Shown here: positions 1 to 9,275 of the stretch, piece by piece
Layout of the letters: each line of letters starts with the position of its first letter
Position numbering within the stretch: the first letter of the stretch is position 1
Origin: Clostridiales bacterium DTU053
GTDB lineage: Bacteria; Bacillota; Clostridia; Oscillospirales; Acutalibacteraceae
Direction: 5' to 3'
Assembly: GCA_001512765.1 (NCBI GenBank)
Contig: LFSO01000040.1
Coordinates: 1 to 64,000, forward strand
DNA length: 64,000 nt
The notes under the pieces: generated by a model
Told to the model about the DNA's origin: nothing
The model's database searches: none
The model's input: the letters and a program-made list of their open reading frames with translations, nothing else
Made by a program: the position numbers and the translations under genes

Positions 1-533
1 TCCTGAGTATTAAAAACCGAGCCGCCGTTTGCGTCAATACCCACAATCAGCGGAAACTCATTAAAGTCGAGTTTCTTTACGGACTCACATCCCAAATCAA
101 AAAAGGCGATCTCCTCGGTAGACTTTATGCTTTTTGCGGCCAATGCTCCCGCTCCGCCGACGGCGCAGAAGTATATCGCCTTATTTCTTTTAATTGCCTC
201 ATAAACCTCCTTGCTTCTGTCGCCCTTGCCTATCATGGCGGCAAGACCGTTGTCAAGAAGCATGGGGGCAAACTTGTCCATTCTTGATGAGGTGGTGGGG
301 CCGAAGCTGCCTATTTGACCGTCGTCCCTTGTAGGGGTGGGGCCTGCGTAGTAAATAACTGCGCCATTTAAGTCAAAGGGCAGTGCCTCCCCGTTTTCCA
401 TAAGGCTCATTATTCTTTTATGGGCGGCGTCACGAGCGGTGTAAACGGTGCCGCTAAGCTTAACTCTGTCGCCCGCCTTGAGAATATCCGCATACTGCGG
501 CAGCTCATTGGTGTTTATATGGTAAACATTCAT
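1..533 (-). CDS. Fumarate hydratase class I beta subunit, 3' end cut by window edge
   Basis: Beta (C-terminal type) subunit of the iron-sulfur fumarase / L-tartrate dehydratase family, which hydrates fumarate to malate together with an alpha subunit that is not in the window. About 177 residues are visible, including the family signature GPTTSSRMD and a KGDRSKE segment; roughly the last ten residues lie beyond base 1. Two in-frame ATGs are possible, at 539 and 533. The AAGGA at 543-547 is too close to 539 (3 nt) and well placed for 533 (9 nt), so 533 is preferred. The ribosome site overlaps the stop codon of the upstream DivIVA-like gene, which suggests translational coupling. Fumarase versus tartrate dehydratase cannot be decided from this subunit alone. 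Confidence 0.85.
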   Translation of the reverse strand, partial: MNVYHINTNELPQYADILKAGDRVKLSGTVYTARDAAHKRIMSLMENGEALPFDLNGAVIYYAGPTPTRDDGQIGSFGPTTSSRMDKFAPMLLDNGLAAMIGKGDRSKEVYEAIKRNKAIYFCAVGGAGALAAKSIKSTEEIAFFDLGCESVKKLDFNEFPLIVGIDANGGSVFNTQ

Positions 534-545
534 AACCATAGGTCC

Positions 546-1178
546 TTAAAGTGAATTTGAAAGGTCGTAGACATTGTCTTTGATTGTCTCAAAGGTCTTG
601 GACTCCATTCGGTTCTGACCCTCTACCTCTTTTGTGGAAAAGCCGCTCAATGAGTTTTTAAGCTCCTCAAGCTCATCAAGCAAAGCGTTAAATGCTGTGG
701 CAAACTGCCTTGCGGTTTTGTTGATGTCAAGCTCCAGCTCATCAATTTTCTGGCTGACGGTGTCAACTGTCTTGGCTGTTGCCTCGTCAATGCGCTTTGC
801 CTCCTGCTTGGAGCGCTCTATAAGCTGGTCTGAGTATTTCCTTGCGTCGATTATCGCGTTTCCAAGCTGCTGAGCGATAGCCTCTTTTTTATCGCTTTCA
901 GCCTTGAGCCTCTCGCATTCTTTTAGGGCTATGGCAATATCGGACTGAAGGCGGCTGATTTTCTCATTAGCCTCACTCAGTTCCCTGTCCTTTGCGGCCA
1001 AAGCGTCCTTGAACTGAACCTCTTTTTCAAGAAGAGTTCTGCTGAACTCCTCTTCCTTTTCCTTAAATTTTCTCATGAGCAAAGACTCATTGAGCTTTAG
1101 TTCTTCTATATATCGCAGAACATCTTCTCTGTTAAAGCCGCCCATGAAGGCTCTGCGGAAAATATGCTCCTTTTGCAT
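546..1178 (-). CDS. DivIVA-like coiled-coil protein
   Basis: A 210-residue protein whose first 25 residues (FRRAFMGGFNREDVLRYIEEL) fit the DivIVA N-terminal membrane-curvature domain pattern, in which a short basic/hydrophobic stretch is followed by a G-[YF]-[DN]-x-x-[DE]-V motif. From about residue 30 on it is heptad-rich coiled coil with many Lys, Glu and Gln residues. Family members act as polar or septal scaffolds for division or cell-wall factors; a specific partner cannot be named here. It starts at an ATG preceded by AAGGAGGG. It is the first gene of a short minus-strand run that continues into the fumarase subunit, an unusual pairing with no obvious functional link. Confidence 0.7.
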   Translation of the reverse strand: MQKEHIFRRAFMGGFNREDVLRYIEELKLNESLLMRKFKEKEEEFSRTLLEKEVQFKDALAAKDRELSEANEKISRLQSDIAIALKECERLKAESDKKEAIAQQLGNAIIDARKYSDQLIERSKQEAKRIDEATAKTVDTVSQKIDELELDINKTARQFATAFNALLDELEELKNSLSGFSTKEVEGQNRMESKTFETIKDNVYDLSNSL

Positions 1179-1210
1179 ATTTACCCTCCTTAAACTCGTC
1201 TTTCGAAAAC

Positions 1211-1239
1211 ATTATAACAGGAGCTTTGGCCAAAAACAA
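1211..1239 (-). promoter_or_regulatory. SigA-type promoter for the DivIVA-like gene
   Basis: TTGTTT (-35) and TATAAT (-10) separated by 17 bases on the minus strand. The promoter lies about 35 bases upstream of the start codon, and the spacing and the perfect -10 box support it. Confidence 0.6.
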
Positions 1240-1278
1240 CCAAATTTATTTAGATTGTCCTCAATTTATTATTTGTTA

Positions 1279-1306
1279 TTGTAATAACTTTCCTTTGTTA
1301 TATAAT
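1279..1306 (+). promoter_or_regulatory. SigA-type promoter for the GH106-like gene and possibly pst
   Basis: TTGTAA (-35), 16-base spacer, TATAAT (-10), followed 7 bases later by the GAGGTGAT ribosome site of the gene starting at 1326. No other convincing promoter was seen before pstS, so pst may be read from here. Confidence 0.55.
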
Positions 1307-1325
1307 ACAAAAGAGGTGATGTCGA

Positions 1326-4300
1326 ATGCTGTACCCGAAGTCAAGAGAAAAAGAGTTAAAAGAGGACTTATTCATTAAGCCTTCAAGCGAATACAGAGGC
1401 GCTCCCTTCTGGTCATGGAACTGCAAGCTCACAAATGAGCTTTTGGAGAAGGAAATTAAGGATTTAAAGGATATGGGCTTTGGCGGCTTTCATATGCATG
1501 TCCGCTCGGGTCTTCAGACTCCCTATCTTTCCGACGAATTCATGGGCTTTATAAAGTTCTGCCAGCAAAAGGCTGAAGAAGAGGGAATGCTCGCCTACCT
1601 TTATGATGAGGACAGATGGCCCTCCGGCTATGCGGGCGGCTTTGTTACTAAGAATCCTAAGTACAGGGAGAAATACCTGCGACTCACAACAAAAAAGCTC
1701 ACCTCTTTCCCGAAAGAAGAAGCTATTGAAAAGGGTCTTACATATCTTTTTGCATGCTATGATATAGTGCTGAACGATGAAGGTAAGCTTGTATCAGCAA
1801 GGCTCATTGACGAAAACGATGAGGCTGAAGGCATAAAGAGATACGCTTATGTTGAGACATCACCCGTAAGCGAGAGATTTAATTTCTTCACAAAGGTAGA
1901 CTCACTCTGCAAAGAGGCAATCGATGAATTTATAAAAGTTACTTATGAGGCTTACAAAAAGCATGTGGGGGACAAATTCGGCACTACACATCCCGCGATT
2001 TTTAGCGATGAGCCGCAATACAGAAGGTTTGTAGCCCTCCCCTCGCCTTTTTCGGACGAGGACGCGATTTGCGCATTTACCACGGATTTACCCGAGAGCT
2101 TTGAAAAGGCAACGGGCTGCAGCTTAAAAGAAGGTCTGCCCGAGATTTTCTGGAATCCCGCTGGTCAGGACTATTCAAAGGTGCGCTATCTGTTCTTTGA
2201 CCACCTTTGCGAGAGGTTCAACAATGCCTTTGCCGATAACATATACAAATGGTGCGATGAAAACGGCATATGCTTTACGGGTCATATGGTTGAAGAACCT
2301 ACCCTCGAAAGCCAGACAAAGAGTATCGGCGAGGCAATGAGGGCTTACAGGAGCTTTCATATTCCCGGCATTGACATTCTGTGCGAGCACATGGAATACA
2401 ACACCGCAAAGCAGTGTCAGTCGGCGAAGAATCAGTACGGCAGAGAGGCTATGATGTCGGAGCTTTACGGCGTCACAGGCTGGGATTATGATTTCAGAGG
2501 GCACAAATTCCAGGGCGATTGGCAGGCGGCTCTCGGCGTTACTTTAAGAGTTCCCCATCTTACTTGGATGTCCATGAAGGGCTCGGCAAAGAGGGATTAT
2601 CCCGCATGCATAGGCTATCAATCCCCCTGGTACAAGGAATATCCCTATATAGAAGACCATTTTGCTAGGCTAAACACCGCTATGACACGAGGAATGCCTG
2701 TTGTTAAGGTGGGAGTAATTCACCCGATTGAGTCTTACTGGCTTATTTACGCCGACAACCTCACCAGCATGGGTCTTAAAGAGGATTTGGACGATAGTTT
2801 TGCGGCTTTAACCGAGTGGCTTCTCTTTACTCAAAACGACTTTGACTTTATCTGTGAGTCCACCCTGCCCGAAATTTACAAAGACAGCGAAAAGGGCTTT
2901 ACCGTGGGCGAAATGACCTATGATGCGGTAATAGTTCCGCCGATGAAAACCATACGCTCCACCACCCTTGACCGCCTTGAGAGTTTCTCCCGGAAAGGCG
3001 GAAAGCTGATTTTCACAGGCGAAGTGCCGATGCTTGTTGACGGCGAGAAATCCGACAGGGCGCTGAAACTTTCCGAAAAGGCATTAAAAATCCCCTTCAG
3101 CAAGAACGCAATCGCAAAAGCTATCGCTGATGAAAAGATAGTATTCGTCATAAACAAAAGCGGCGACAGCACAGGCAATTTTGTTTATCAGCTCAGGGAT
3201 GACGGGGATTCTTTGTGGCTGCTTTTGGCTCAGGGCATGAAGGCTAATAACCCCGATGTTATAAAACCCTTTGACGCTATAATCAGCATAAAAGGCGAAT
3301 TTACTCCTCAGCTTTACGACACTTTGAGCGGCGAAATTACGGATTTAGACTGCGCTTATAAAGGCGGAAAGACCGTAATTGAAAGGGTAATTCACGGTCA
3401 TGACAGCCTTCTTATTAGGCTCATAAAGGGCAAGAAAGCTCAAAAAGCAAAGGCTCCTCAATTTGAAGAAAGAGTAATAAACATTATAGACTTTAAAGAA
3501 ACCGTCAGCTATAAGAGGGCTGAGCCGAATGTCTATGTTCTGGATATAGCCGAGTGGTGGCTGAACGACGGCGAATGGCAGCCCAAAGAGGAAATGCTGA
3601 GAATTGATAAGAAATGCAGGGAAATTCTCAGCTTCCCCGGCGCGGACGGCGGCGGAGCTCAGCCGTGGGTTCTGCCCGATGAGCCGCCTAAAAACTTTGT
3701 AACCTTCAGATACCATATACCCTCAGTACATTTTGTTGCCGCTCCCCTGCTTGCCGTTGAGGAAATTGTTAGCGGAAAGCTAAACGGCGAGGAATTCCCC
3801 ATTGAGTTCACTGGATACTTTACCGATTTAGACATTAAAACAATAAAGCTGCCGCCGATTCAAAAGGGCGACAACATTCTTGAAATTACAATGCCCATTA
3901 CGCAGCGCATATCGACCGAATACGCTTATCTCTTGGGTGAATTTGATGTGTCCGTTAAGGGCTGCACAAAAACAATTCTGCCGCCCTCCGATAAAATAGG
4001 CTTTTCGGACATTACATCTCAGGGTCTGCCCTTCTACGGCGGCAACCTCAGCTACTTTGCGGAAATTGAGGTTCCAGACTGCGATTTGATTATAAGGGCT
4101 AACCAGTACAGGGGCTCGCTTTTGAAAGTATTTTTCGACGGCGAGGAGGCGGGCAAAATCGTATTTTCGCCCTATAAACTCAGAATTAACGGTGTTAAAA
4201 GTGGAAAGCATAAAATAGAAATTCTCCTCTTTGGCAACAGGCACAACACCTTTACTTCTCTGCACAACGCAAACTCCTCTATGACCTATGTTTCACCCGG

Positions 4301-4400
4301 CAACTGGTATCACACAGGCGAAAACTGGTGCTACGAATACAGAATCAAGCCTATGGGACTTTTGACCTCCCCGGTTATTGAAGTTATCCAGAAAGTTTAA
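1326..4400 (+). CDS. GH106-like glycoside hydrolase (putative alpha-L-rhamnosidase)
   Basis: A 1024-residue protein that opens with the block APFWSWN...EIKDLKDMGFGGFHMH and continues with YDEDRWPSGYAGG, motifs typical of the large clostridial and Bacteroidetes proteins assigned to the GH106 alpha-L-rhamnosidase clan. The first ~450 residues look like a TIM barrel with many Trp, Glu and Asp residues (FSDEPQYRRF, FTGHMVEEPT). The C-terminal part is predicted beta-rich, with an accessory sandwich ending in WYHTGENWCYEYRI. There is no signal peptide, so it may act in the cytoplasm on imported oligosaccharides. Its stop codon is 11 bases before pstS with no terminator between. The family call is by motif memory; substrate is unproven. 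Confidence 0.6.
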   Translation: MLYPKSREKELKEDLFIKPSSEYRGAPFWSWNCKLTNELLEKEIKDLKDMGFGGFHMHVRSGLQTPYLSDEFMGFIKFCQQKAEEEGMLAYLYDEDRWPSGYAGGFVTKNPKYREKYLRLTTKKLTSFPKEEAIEKGLTYLFACYDIVLNDEGKLVSARLIDENDEAEGIKRYAYVETSPVSERFNFFTKVDSLCKEAIDEFIKVTYEAYKKHVGDKFGTTHPAIFSDEPQYRRFVALPSPFSDEDAICAFTTDLPESFEKATGCSLKEGLPEIFWNPAGQDYSKVRYLFFDHLCERFNNAFADNIYKWCDENGICFTGHMVEEPTLESQTKSIGEAMRAYRSFHIPGIDILCEHMEYNTAKQCQSAKNQYGREAMMSELYGVTGWDYDFRGHKFQGDWQAALGVTLRVPHLTWMSMKGSAKRDYPACIGYQSPWYKEYPYIEDHFARLNTAMTRGMPVVKVGVIHPIESYWLIYADNLTSMGLKEDLDDSFAALTEWLLFTQNDFDFICESTLPEIYKDSEKGFTVGEMTYDAVIVPPMKTIRSTTLDRLESFSRKGGKLIFTGEVPMLVDGEKSDRALKLSEKALKIPFSKNAIAKAIADEKIVFVINKSGDSTGNFVYQLRDDGDSLWLLLAQGMKANNPDVIKPFDAIISIKGEFTPQLYDTLSGEITDLDCAYKGGKTVIERVIHGHDSLLIRLIKGKKAQKAKAPQFEERVINIIDFKETVSYKRAEPNVYVLDIAEWWLNDGEWQPKEEMLRIDKKCREILSFPGADGGGAQPWVLPDEPPKNFVTFRYHIPSVHFVAAPLLAVEEIVSGKLNGEEFPIEFTGYFTDLDIKTIKLPPIQKGDNILEITMPITQRISTEYAYLLGEFDVSVKGCTKTILPPSDKIGFSDITSQGLPFYGGNLSYFAEIEVPDCDLIIRANQYRGSLLKVFFDGEEAGKIVFSPYKLRINGVKSGKHKIEILLFGNRHNTFTSLHNANSSMTYVSPGNWYHTGENWCYEYRIKPMGLLTSPVIEVIQKV

Positions 4401-4411
4401 GGAGGAAACAA

Positions 4412-5287
4412 GTGAAAAAGCATATTCCGCTAATCTGCCTGTGCTTTATTGCGCTTTTGCTCACTTCATGTGGTTTCGGCGGCAAGGGTGAATTCAAGGC
4501 AGACAAAGAAATCGCGGTGTTTTCAAGAGAGGACGGCTCAGGCACAAGAACCGCCTTTACAGAGATTTTTAATATAGTCGAAATGGGCGAGAACGGTACC
4601 CGCAAAGACAGAACCACAAAGGAGGCTGTTATCGCAAAGCAGACCGATGTGCTGATGAGCGGCATTGCCTCCGACAGATATTCGATAGGCTATCTGTCCC
4701 TTGGCTCCGTTAATAAGACCATTAAGCTAATAAGCATAGACGGGGTCTACCCCACTGCCGAGACCGTAAAGAATGGCACTTACGCCGTATCCCGCCCCTT
4801 TATAATCGTTACAAAGAAAGAGATTTCCCCAGCAACTCAGGATTTTATAAACTTTATGCTGTCAAAAGAGGGACAAGCAGTGGCGGCTGAAAGCTATATT
4901 TCCGCAGTTGACAACGCTCCCGAGTTTAATTCCTCAATGCCGAGCGGCAAAGTCGTTGTGGCAGGTTCCTCCTCCGTTACTCCCGTTATGGAAAAGCTGA
5001 AGGAGGCTTACATTGAGATTAATCCTAATGCGATTATTGAGATTCAGCTAAGCGACTCCTCATCGGGAATTCAGGGTGTAATTGACGGCACCTGCGATAT
5101 AGGAATGTCCAGCAGACACCTTAAAGACAGCGAGAAAGCGGTACTCGACCAGCACACAATTGCCCTTGACGGAATCGCGATTGTAGTGAACAAAAATAAC
5201 CCTATAAACAATTTAAGCTCTGAGCAGGTTAAGGCTGTATTTAAGGGCGAGATTACAAGATGGAGGGAACTGATTGAACAAGGCTAA
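4412..5287 (+). CDS. pstS: Phosphate-binding lipoprotein PstS with circularly permuted halves
   Basis: A GTG start preceded by AAGGAGGA opens a lipoprotein signal (lipobox LLTSC, Cys20). Ordinary PstS begins with the phosphate-binding GSSSVTP loop and ends with the DGSGTR half. Here the order is reversed: the DGSGTR segment is at residues 41-46, followed by the IGYLSLGSV and RPF...QDFINFMLS segments. AGSSSVT then appears at 184-190, with SDSSSGI at 214-220, DIGMSSRHLK, and the FKGEITRW segment at the very C-terminus. All pieces of both lobes are present, so this is a circular permutation, not a truncation. It overlaps pstC by 14 bases and heads a complete pst operon, which supports its role as the phosphate receptor. 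Confidence 0.85.
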   Translation: MKKHIPLICLCFIALLLTSCGFGGKGEFKADKEIAVFSREDGSGTRTAFTEIFNIVEMGENGTRKDRTTKEAVIAKQTDVLMSGIASDRYSIGYLSLGSVNKTIKLISIDGVYPTAETVKNGTYAVSRPFIIVTKKEISPATQDFINFMLSKEGQAVAAESYISAVDNAPEFNSSMPSGKVVVAGSSSVTPVMEKLKEAYIEINPNAIIEIQLSDSSSGIQGVIDGTCDIGMSSRHLKDSEKAVLDQHTIALDGIAIVVNKNNPINNLSSEQVKAVFKGEITRWRELIEQG

Positions 5288-6110
5288 GGAAAAGATAATG
5301 AGCATAGTTTTCCTGATAGCGGCTCTGACTTCGATTTTTGCCGTTGCTCTTATCTGCCTATTTTTGATTGTGAACGGCATACCCGCAATGGCGAAAATCG
5401 GGCTCTTTGACTTCCTATTGGGAAAAGAATGGGCTCCCTCCGATGTCCCCGCGGAATACGGAATTCTGCCCATGATTTTAGGCAGCCTTTATGTTACCGC
5501 CGGCGCAGTGCTTATTGGCGTGCCGATTGGAATTCTCTCGGCGGTGTTTCTTGCCTTTGTATGCCCAAAAAAACTCTATAAGAAAGTAAAGCCCGCCGTT
5601 GACCTGCTTGCGGGCGTGCCGTCAGTCGTTTACGGATTTTTCGGCATGGCGGTTTTAGTGCCGATAACGGGCTACAGCATGCTGACGGCAAGTTTGCTGT
5701 TAGGAATTATGATTCTGCCGACAGTAATAGGACTTGCGGAAAGCGCGTTGAGGGCTGTGCCCACACAGTATTACGAAGGCTCTCTCGCCCTCGGCGCGGG
5801 GCACTACAAAAGCGTATTCTCCGTAGTGCTGCCCGCCGCGAAATCGGGACTTCTCGCAGCCGTTGTGCTTGGTATTGGCAGGGCCATAGGCGAAACTATG
5901 GCGGTAATTATGGTTGCGGGTAATCAGGCAAGAATCCCCCACTCTCTGTTTAAGGGCGTCAGGACATTGACCGCAAATATTGTTATTGAAATGGGCTATG
6001 CGTCGGAGCTTCACAGAGATGCGCTGATTGCTACGGGTGTGGTATTGTTCGTGTTTATCCTTATTATCAACCTTAGCTTTTCGGCTCTGAAAAGGAGGTC
6101 CGACAAATGA
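5274..6110 (+). CDS. pstC: Phosphate ABC transporter permease PstC
   Basis: A 278-residue permease of the high-affinity phosphate importer with about six hydrophobic segments. It carries the PstC/PstA-type loop (FFGMAVLVPITGY region) and the EAA coupling motif, seen as EGSLALGAGHYKSVFSVVLPAA. The start is TTG at 5274, inside the end of pstS; the ribosome site GGAGGG at 5262-5267 fits it and the two genes are probably translationally coupled. The partner permease PstA follows with a 4-base ATGA overlap. Together with PstB it forms the membrane channel fed by the permuted PstS. Confidence 0.92.
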   Translation: MNKAKEKIMSIVFLIAALTSIFAVALICLFLIVNGIPAMAKIGLFDFLLGKEWAPSDVPAEYGILPMILGSLYVTAGAVLIGVPIGILSAVFLAFVCPKKLYKKVKPAVDLLAGVPSVVYGFFGMAVLVPITGYSMLTASLLLGIMILPTVIGLAESALRAVPTQYYEGSLALGAGHYKSVFSVVLPAAKSGLLAAVVLGIGRAIGETMAVIMVAGNQARIPHSLFKGVRTLTANIVIEMGYASELHRDALIATGVVLFVFILIINLSFSALKRRSDK

Positions 6111-6937
6111 GCAAAAAACAAAAGAGGACCGAGAAATTTCTCGCCGCAATGACCTACGGCGCGTTTATATTTACATTCTCAGTGCTGGTTTTCATAATCG
6201 CCTTTATTTTGTTTAAAGGCGTTCCGCACTTAAAGCCGTCATTGTTCTCTCTAAAATACACAAGCGAAAATGTATCCTTAATGCCTGCACTAATTTCAAC
6301 CTTAATTATGACGGCGATTTCGATAGCGATTTCCGTCCCCTTGGGTGTGTTCTCGGCAATCTATCTTGTGGAATACGCAAAGCGGGGAAATAAGGTTGTC
6401 AATCTCATAAGGCTTACAACGGAAACCCTTTCGGGCATACCGTCGATTATCTACGGACTTTTCGGACTCTTGTTTTTCGTCACATATCTTGGCTGGGGCT
6501 TTTCGGTTCTGGCAGGCTCTTTTACCTTGTCAATAATGATTCTGCCGCTTATAATCCGTTCAAGCGAGGAGGCATTAAAGGCAGTTCCCGACTCATACAG
6601 GGAGGGCTCATTCGGTCTCGGCGCGGGAAAGCTGAGGACGGTTTTCAGAGTCGTTCTCCCCGCCGCGATTCCGGGCATATTTGCGGGAATCATTCTGGCT
6701 GTCGGCAGAATAGTCGGCGAAACAGCCGCGCTGATATATACCGCGGGAACGGTGGCTCAGGTTCCGAAAGATTTACTCCAGTCCGCAAGAACCCTCTCCG
6801 TTCACATGTTCGCCCTTTCAAGCGAGGGTTTGCATACTGGAGAGGCATACGCTACGGCGGTAGTTCTGCTGATTCTTGTAGTAGTGATTAACACCGTTTC
6901 GGCAATGGTGGCAAAAAGAATAGGAGGTAAAGCATGA
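6107..6937 (+). CDS. pstA: Phosphate ABC transporter permease PstA
   Basis: A 276-residue permease paired with PstC. It shows an N-terminal membrane anchor, then a stretch of five further hydrophobic segments with [15 protein letters not shown]. The EAA-type loop [22 protein letters not shown] contacts the ATPase. Start ATG at 6107 overlaps the pstC stop (ATGA), and its own stop overlaps the pstB start in the same way. This is standard architecture for the pst operon and the length is normal for the family. Confidence 0.92.
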   Translation: MSKKQKRTEKFLAAMTYGAFIFTFSVLVFIIAFILFKGVPHLKPSLFSLKYTSENVSLMPALISTLIMTAISIAISVPLGVFSAIYLVEYAKRGNKVVNLIRLTTETLSGIPSIIYGLFGLLFFVTYLGWGFSVLAGSFTLSIMILPLIIRSSEEALKAVPDSYREGSFGLGAGKLRTVFRVVLPAAIPGIFAGIILAVGRIVGETAALIYTAGTVAQVPKDLLQSARTLSVHMFALSSEGLHTGEAYATAVVLLILVVVINTVSAMVAKRIGGKA

Positions 6938-7683
6938 ACTGCTTTACGGTTGAAGGTTTAAATATTTACTATGGCAGCTTTCATGCCCTTAAAAACATAA
7001 ATATTGAGCTGGAGCATAAAAAGGTGACCGCTTTTATAGGCCCCTCTGGCTGCGGCAAATCAACATTTTTAAAGACCCTTAACCGCATGAATGACCTTGT
7101 TGAAGGCTGCAGGATTGAGGGTACAATAAAGCTCTTCGGCGAAAACATTTACGACAAGATGGATGTAAATATCTTAAGAAAGCGTGTGGGAATGGTCTTT
7201 CAAAAGCCTAATCCCTTCCCCATCAGCATATATGATAATATAGCTTATGGTCCGAGGACCCATGGAATAAAAGAAAAACATATACTTGACGAGATTGTAG
7301 AGGAGTCTTTAAAGAAGGCCGCGATTTGGGACGAGGTTAAGGACCGCCTTAAAAAGTCGGCGCTGGGTCTTTCAGGCGGTCAGCAGCAAAGGCTTTGCAT
7401 TGCCAGAGCCCTTGCCGTTTCCCCCGAGGTGCTTTTAATGGATGAGCCCACAAGCGCCCTTGACCCCATCTCAACGGGAAAGATTGAGGAACTTATTATC
7501 GCCCTCAGAGATAAATACAGCATAGTAATAGTCACCCATAACATGCAGCAGGCACTCAGAATCAGCGACAACACGGCATTTTTCCTTATGGGTGAGCTTA
7601 TTGAATACTCGGCGACGGAAAAGATGTTTACAATGCCCAAAGACAGGCGCACTGAGGATTATATTACAGGGAGGTTTGGATGA
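6934..7683 (+). CDS. pstB: Phosphate ABC transporter ATPase PstB
   Basis: A 249-residue ABC ATPase that powers phosphate import. Walker A is GPSGCGKST (residues 36-44), followed by the PstB-typical [15 protein letters not shown] and the Q-loop VFQKPNPFP. The signature LSGGQQQR, Walker [13 protein letters not shown] and the H-loop VTHNM complete the set. The NRMND and KPNPFP segments separate PstB from other importer ATPases. ATGA overlaps on both sides place it between pstA and phoU in one transcript. Confidence 0.95.
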   Translation: MNCFTVEGLNIYYGSFHALKNINIELEHKKVTAFIGPSGCGKSTFLKTLNRMNDLVEGCRIEGTIKLFGENIYDKMDVNILRKRVGMVFQKPNPFPISIYDNIAYGPRTHGIKEKHILDEIVEESLKKAAIWDEVKDRLKKSALGLSGGQQQRLCIARALAVSPEVLLMDEPTSALDPISTGKIEELIIALRDKYSIVIVTHNMQQALRISDNTAFFLMGELIEYSATEKMFTMPKDRRTEDYITGRFG

Positions 7684-8342
7684 TGAGGAGCCGATTCGAG
7701 CAGCAGCTTGCAGAGCTGCATGAGAGCCTTATTGAGATGGGGGCAATGATTGAAAGAGGCATAGCGCAGGCTACTAAAGCCCTTATAAATAAAGATATTG
7801 AGGCTGCAAAGCATGTAATAAGCAGCGATGACGCGGTTGACAGCAAGGAAAAGGATATTGAGTCCATGTGCCTAAAACTTCTCCTTAGTCAGCAGCCGGT
7901 CGCAAAAGATTTAAGGCAGATTTCAACCGCGCTTAAAATGATTACCGATATGGAGCGAATCGGCGACCATGCCGCGGATATTTCGGAGCTTTGCGTTTAC
8001 ATGGCTGAAGATTATGACGATTTTCACCTTAACGAATACATCCCCGAAATGGCGAGAACCACAATAAAGATGGTGACCGACAGCATTGAGGCGTATGTAA
8101 AGAAGGATTTGGTGCTTGCCGAATCGGTTATCGCCACGGACGATATCGTTGATAATCTGTATCTTGAGGTAAAAAAGAGCCTGATTGAACTGATACATGA
8201 AGATGTAAAAAAGGGCGAGCTTGCCTTTGACCTTTTGCAGATTGCGAAATACTACGAGCGAATCGGCGACCACGCGGAAAACATTGCGGAATGGGTCATC
8301 TTCTCCATAACCGGAATGCACAAAAAGGAGCAGGTTTTATAA
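7680..8342 (+). CDS. phoU: Phosphate signalling regulator PhoU
   Basis: A 220-residue all-helical protein with two PhoU repeats, each carrying an acidic metal-binding helix motif ([11 protein letters not shown] near residue 92 and [11 protein letters not shown] near 198). PhoU links Pst transporter status to the PhoR-PhoB/PhoP phosphate-starvation system and restrains uptake. Start codon 7680 overlaps the pstB stop. The gene closes the operon and is followed at once by a strong terminator. No phoR/phoP pair is in the window. Confidence 0.95.
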   Translation: MMRSRFEQQLAELHESLIEMGAMIERGIAQATKALINKDIEAAKHVISSDDAVDSKEKDIESMCLKLLLSQQPVAKDLRQISTALKMITDMERIGDHAADISELCVYMAEDYDDFHLNEYIPEMARTTIKMVTDSIEAYVKKDLVLAESVIATDDIVDNLYLEVKKSLIELIHEDVKKGELAFDLLQIAKYYERIGDHAENIAEWVIFSITGMHKKEQVL

Positions 8343-8345
8343 ACA

Positions 8346-8388
8346 AAAAAAGAGCGATAATCCGTTGGGATTATCGCTTTAATTTTTA
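8346..8388. terminator. Bidirectional terminator between phoU and the sugar isomerase gene
   Basis: An 11-base-pair stem (8353-8363 with 8368-8378, loop GTTG) lies between an A-run on the left and a T-run on the right, so it can end both the pst transcript and the convergent minus-strand transcript. Confidence 0.9.
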
Positions 8389-8389
8389 T

Positions 8390-9214
8390 TTAATAGCCTA
8401 AAGTTTTGAGATAGTCGCGGCTCAGTTTTGCGGACTCGAGCGGAGTGTTATTCTTTGCGGGTCTGTCCTGCTCAACAACAAGCCACTTGGCGCCAGCCTT
8501 TTCCGCTGCGTTTATGATGCCGGGAATGTCCTGTACGCCGTAGCCCACAGGCATGAAGGAGAAATCCTCTTCCTCGGTCTTTTCGTCATCCTCAATGCCG
8601 ATAAGCTCATAGAGCTTTGCGGGCTTTTGCCTTGACTTCATGACGAAGTCTTTAAGGTGAACGACCGGTGAGCGTCCTGTGTATTTAAGAACATATTCGG
8701 CGGGATCGACGCCGGCGACATTTACCCAGCAGACATCTATCTCAGTCTGCAGAAGGTCTGCGGGGATTGAATCATAAAGCACATCGAGAACATACTTGTC
8801 GTCAAGCTTCGCGAACTCAAAGTCGTGGTTGTGATAAAGAAGGATTATGCCCTGCTTTTTGCACTCCTCGCCTATTTTGCGAATATCGGCGATTGTGCTG
8901 TCAAAGTCGCCAGCCTCGGGTCTGCGGTCGCCGGGGAGGTAAGGGATAGCTATATATTCACAGCCGATTTCCTTATATGTGGCGATTACATTTTCCATAT
9001 CGGCAAGGATATCCTTGAGAGCCACATGAGCGGAAACGGGCATTAAGCCTATTTCTTCGAGAAGAGCCTTCATCTCAGCGGCGGAATATCCGTAAAGACC
9101 TGCGAACTCTACGCCGTCGTATCCGAATTCCTTAACCTTCTGAAGGGTGCCCTTTACATCCTTTTCCATTTCGTCTCTCAGCGTATAAAGCTGTATAGCA
9201 ACTGGTAATGACAT
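8390..9214 (-). CDS. Sugar phosphate isomerase/epimerase (xylose isomerase-like TIM barrel)
   Basis: A 274-residue AP-endonuclease-2 / xylose-isomerase-like TIM barrel. Visible metal and substrate positions include YHNHDFEF, TEIDVCWV, VVHLKDF and VEQDRP, the usual Glu/Asp/His set of this superfamily. Members isomerise or epimerise sugars and sugar phosphates such as keto-inositol or hydroxypyruvate; the precise substrate is not readable from sequence. The start ATG at 9214 has GGAGG upstream. It is a single-gene unit with its own promoter and terminator. Two distant paralogues occur in the window at 52.6 and 54.8 kb. Confidence 0.8.
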   Translation of the reverse strand: MSLPVAIQLYTLRDEMEKDVKGTLQKVKEFGYDGVEFAGLYGYSAAEMKALLEEIGLMPVSAHVALKDILADMENVIATYKEIGCEYIAIPYLPGDRRPEAGDFDSTIADIRKIGEECKKQGIILLYHNHDFEFAKLDDKYVLDVLYDSIPADLLQTEIDVCWVNVAGVDPAEYVLKYTGRSPVVHLKDFVMKSRQKPAKLYELIGIEDDEKTEEEDFSFMPVGYGVQDIPGIINAAEKAGAKWLVVEQDRPAKNNTPLESAKLSRDYLKTLGY

Positions 9215-9246
9215 AATTTAGCCTCCGTTTGCTTTAATTTTCCTTA

Positions 9247-9275
9247 ATTATACTATCATGAAAGAAAAATGGCAA
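9247..9275 (-). promoter_or_regulatory. Promoter of the sugar isomerase gene, overlapping the upstream terminator
   Basis: TTGCCA (9270-9275), 17-base spacer, TATAAT (9247-9252) on the minus strand. The -35 hexamer is formed by the 3' arm of the terminator hairpin that ends the ABC operon, so termination and initiation signals share bases. Confidence 0.65.

Noticed and set aside
2175-2504. Antisense open frames inside the GH106-like gene (also 2918-3178, 3345-3716, 3828-4265)
   Set aside because: Shadows of a strongly coding plus-strand frame; no ribosome sites and no recognisable domains.
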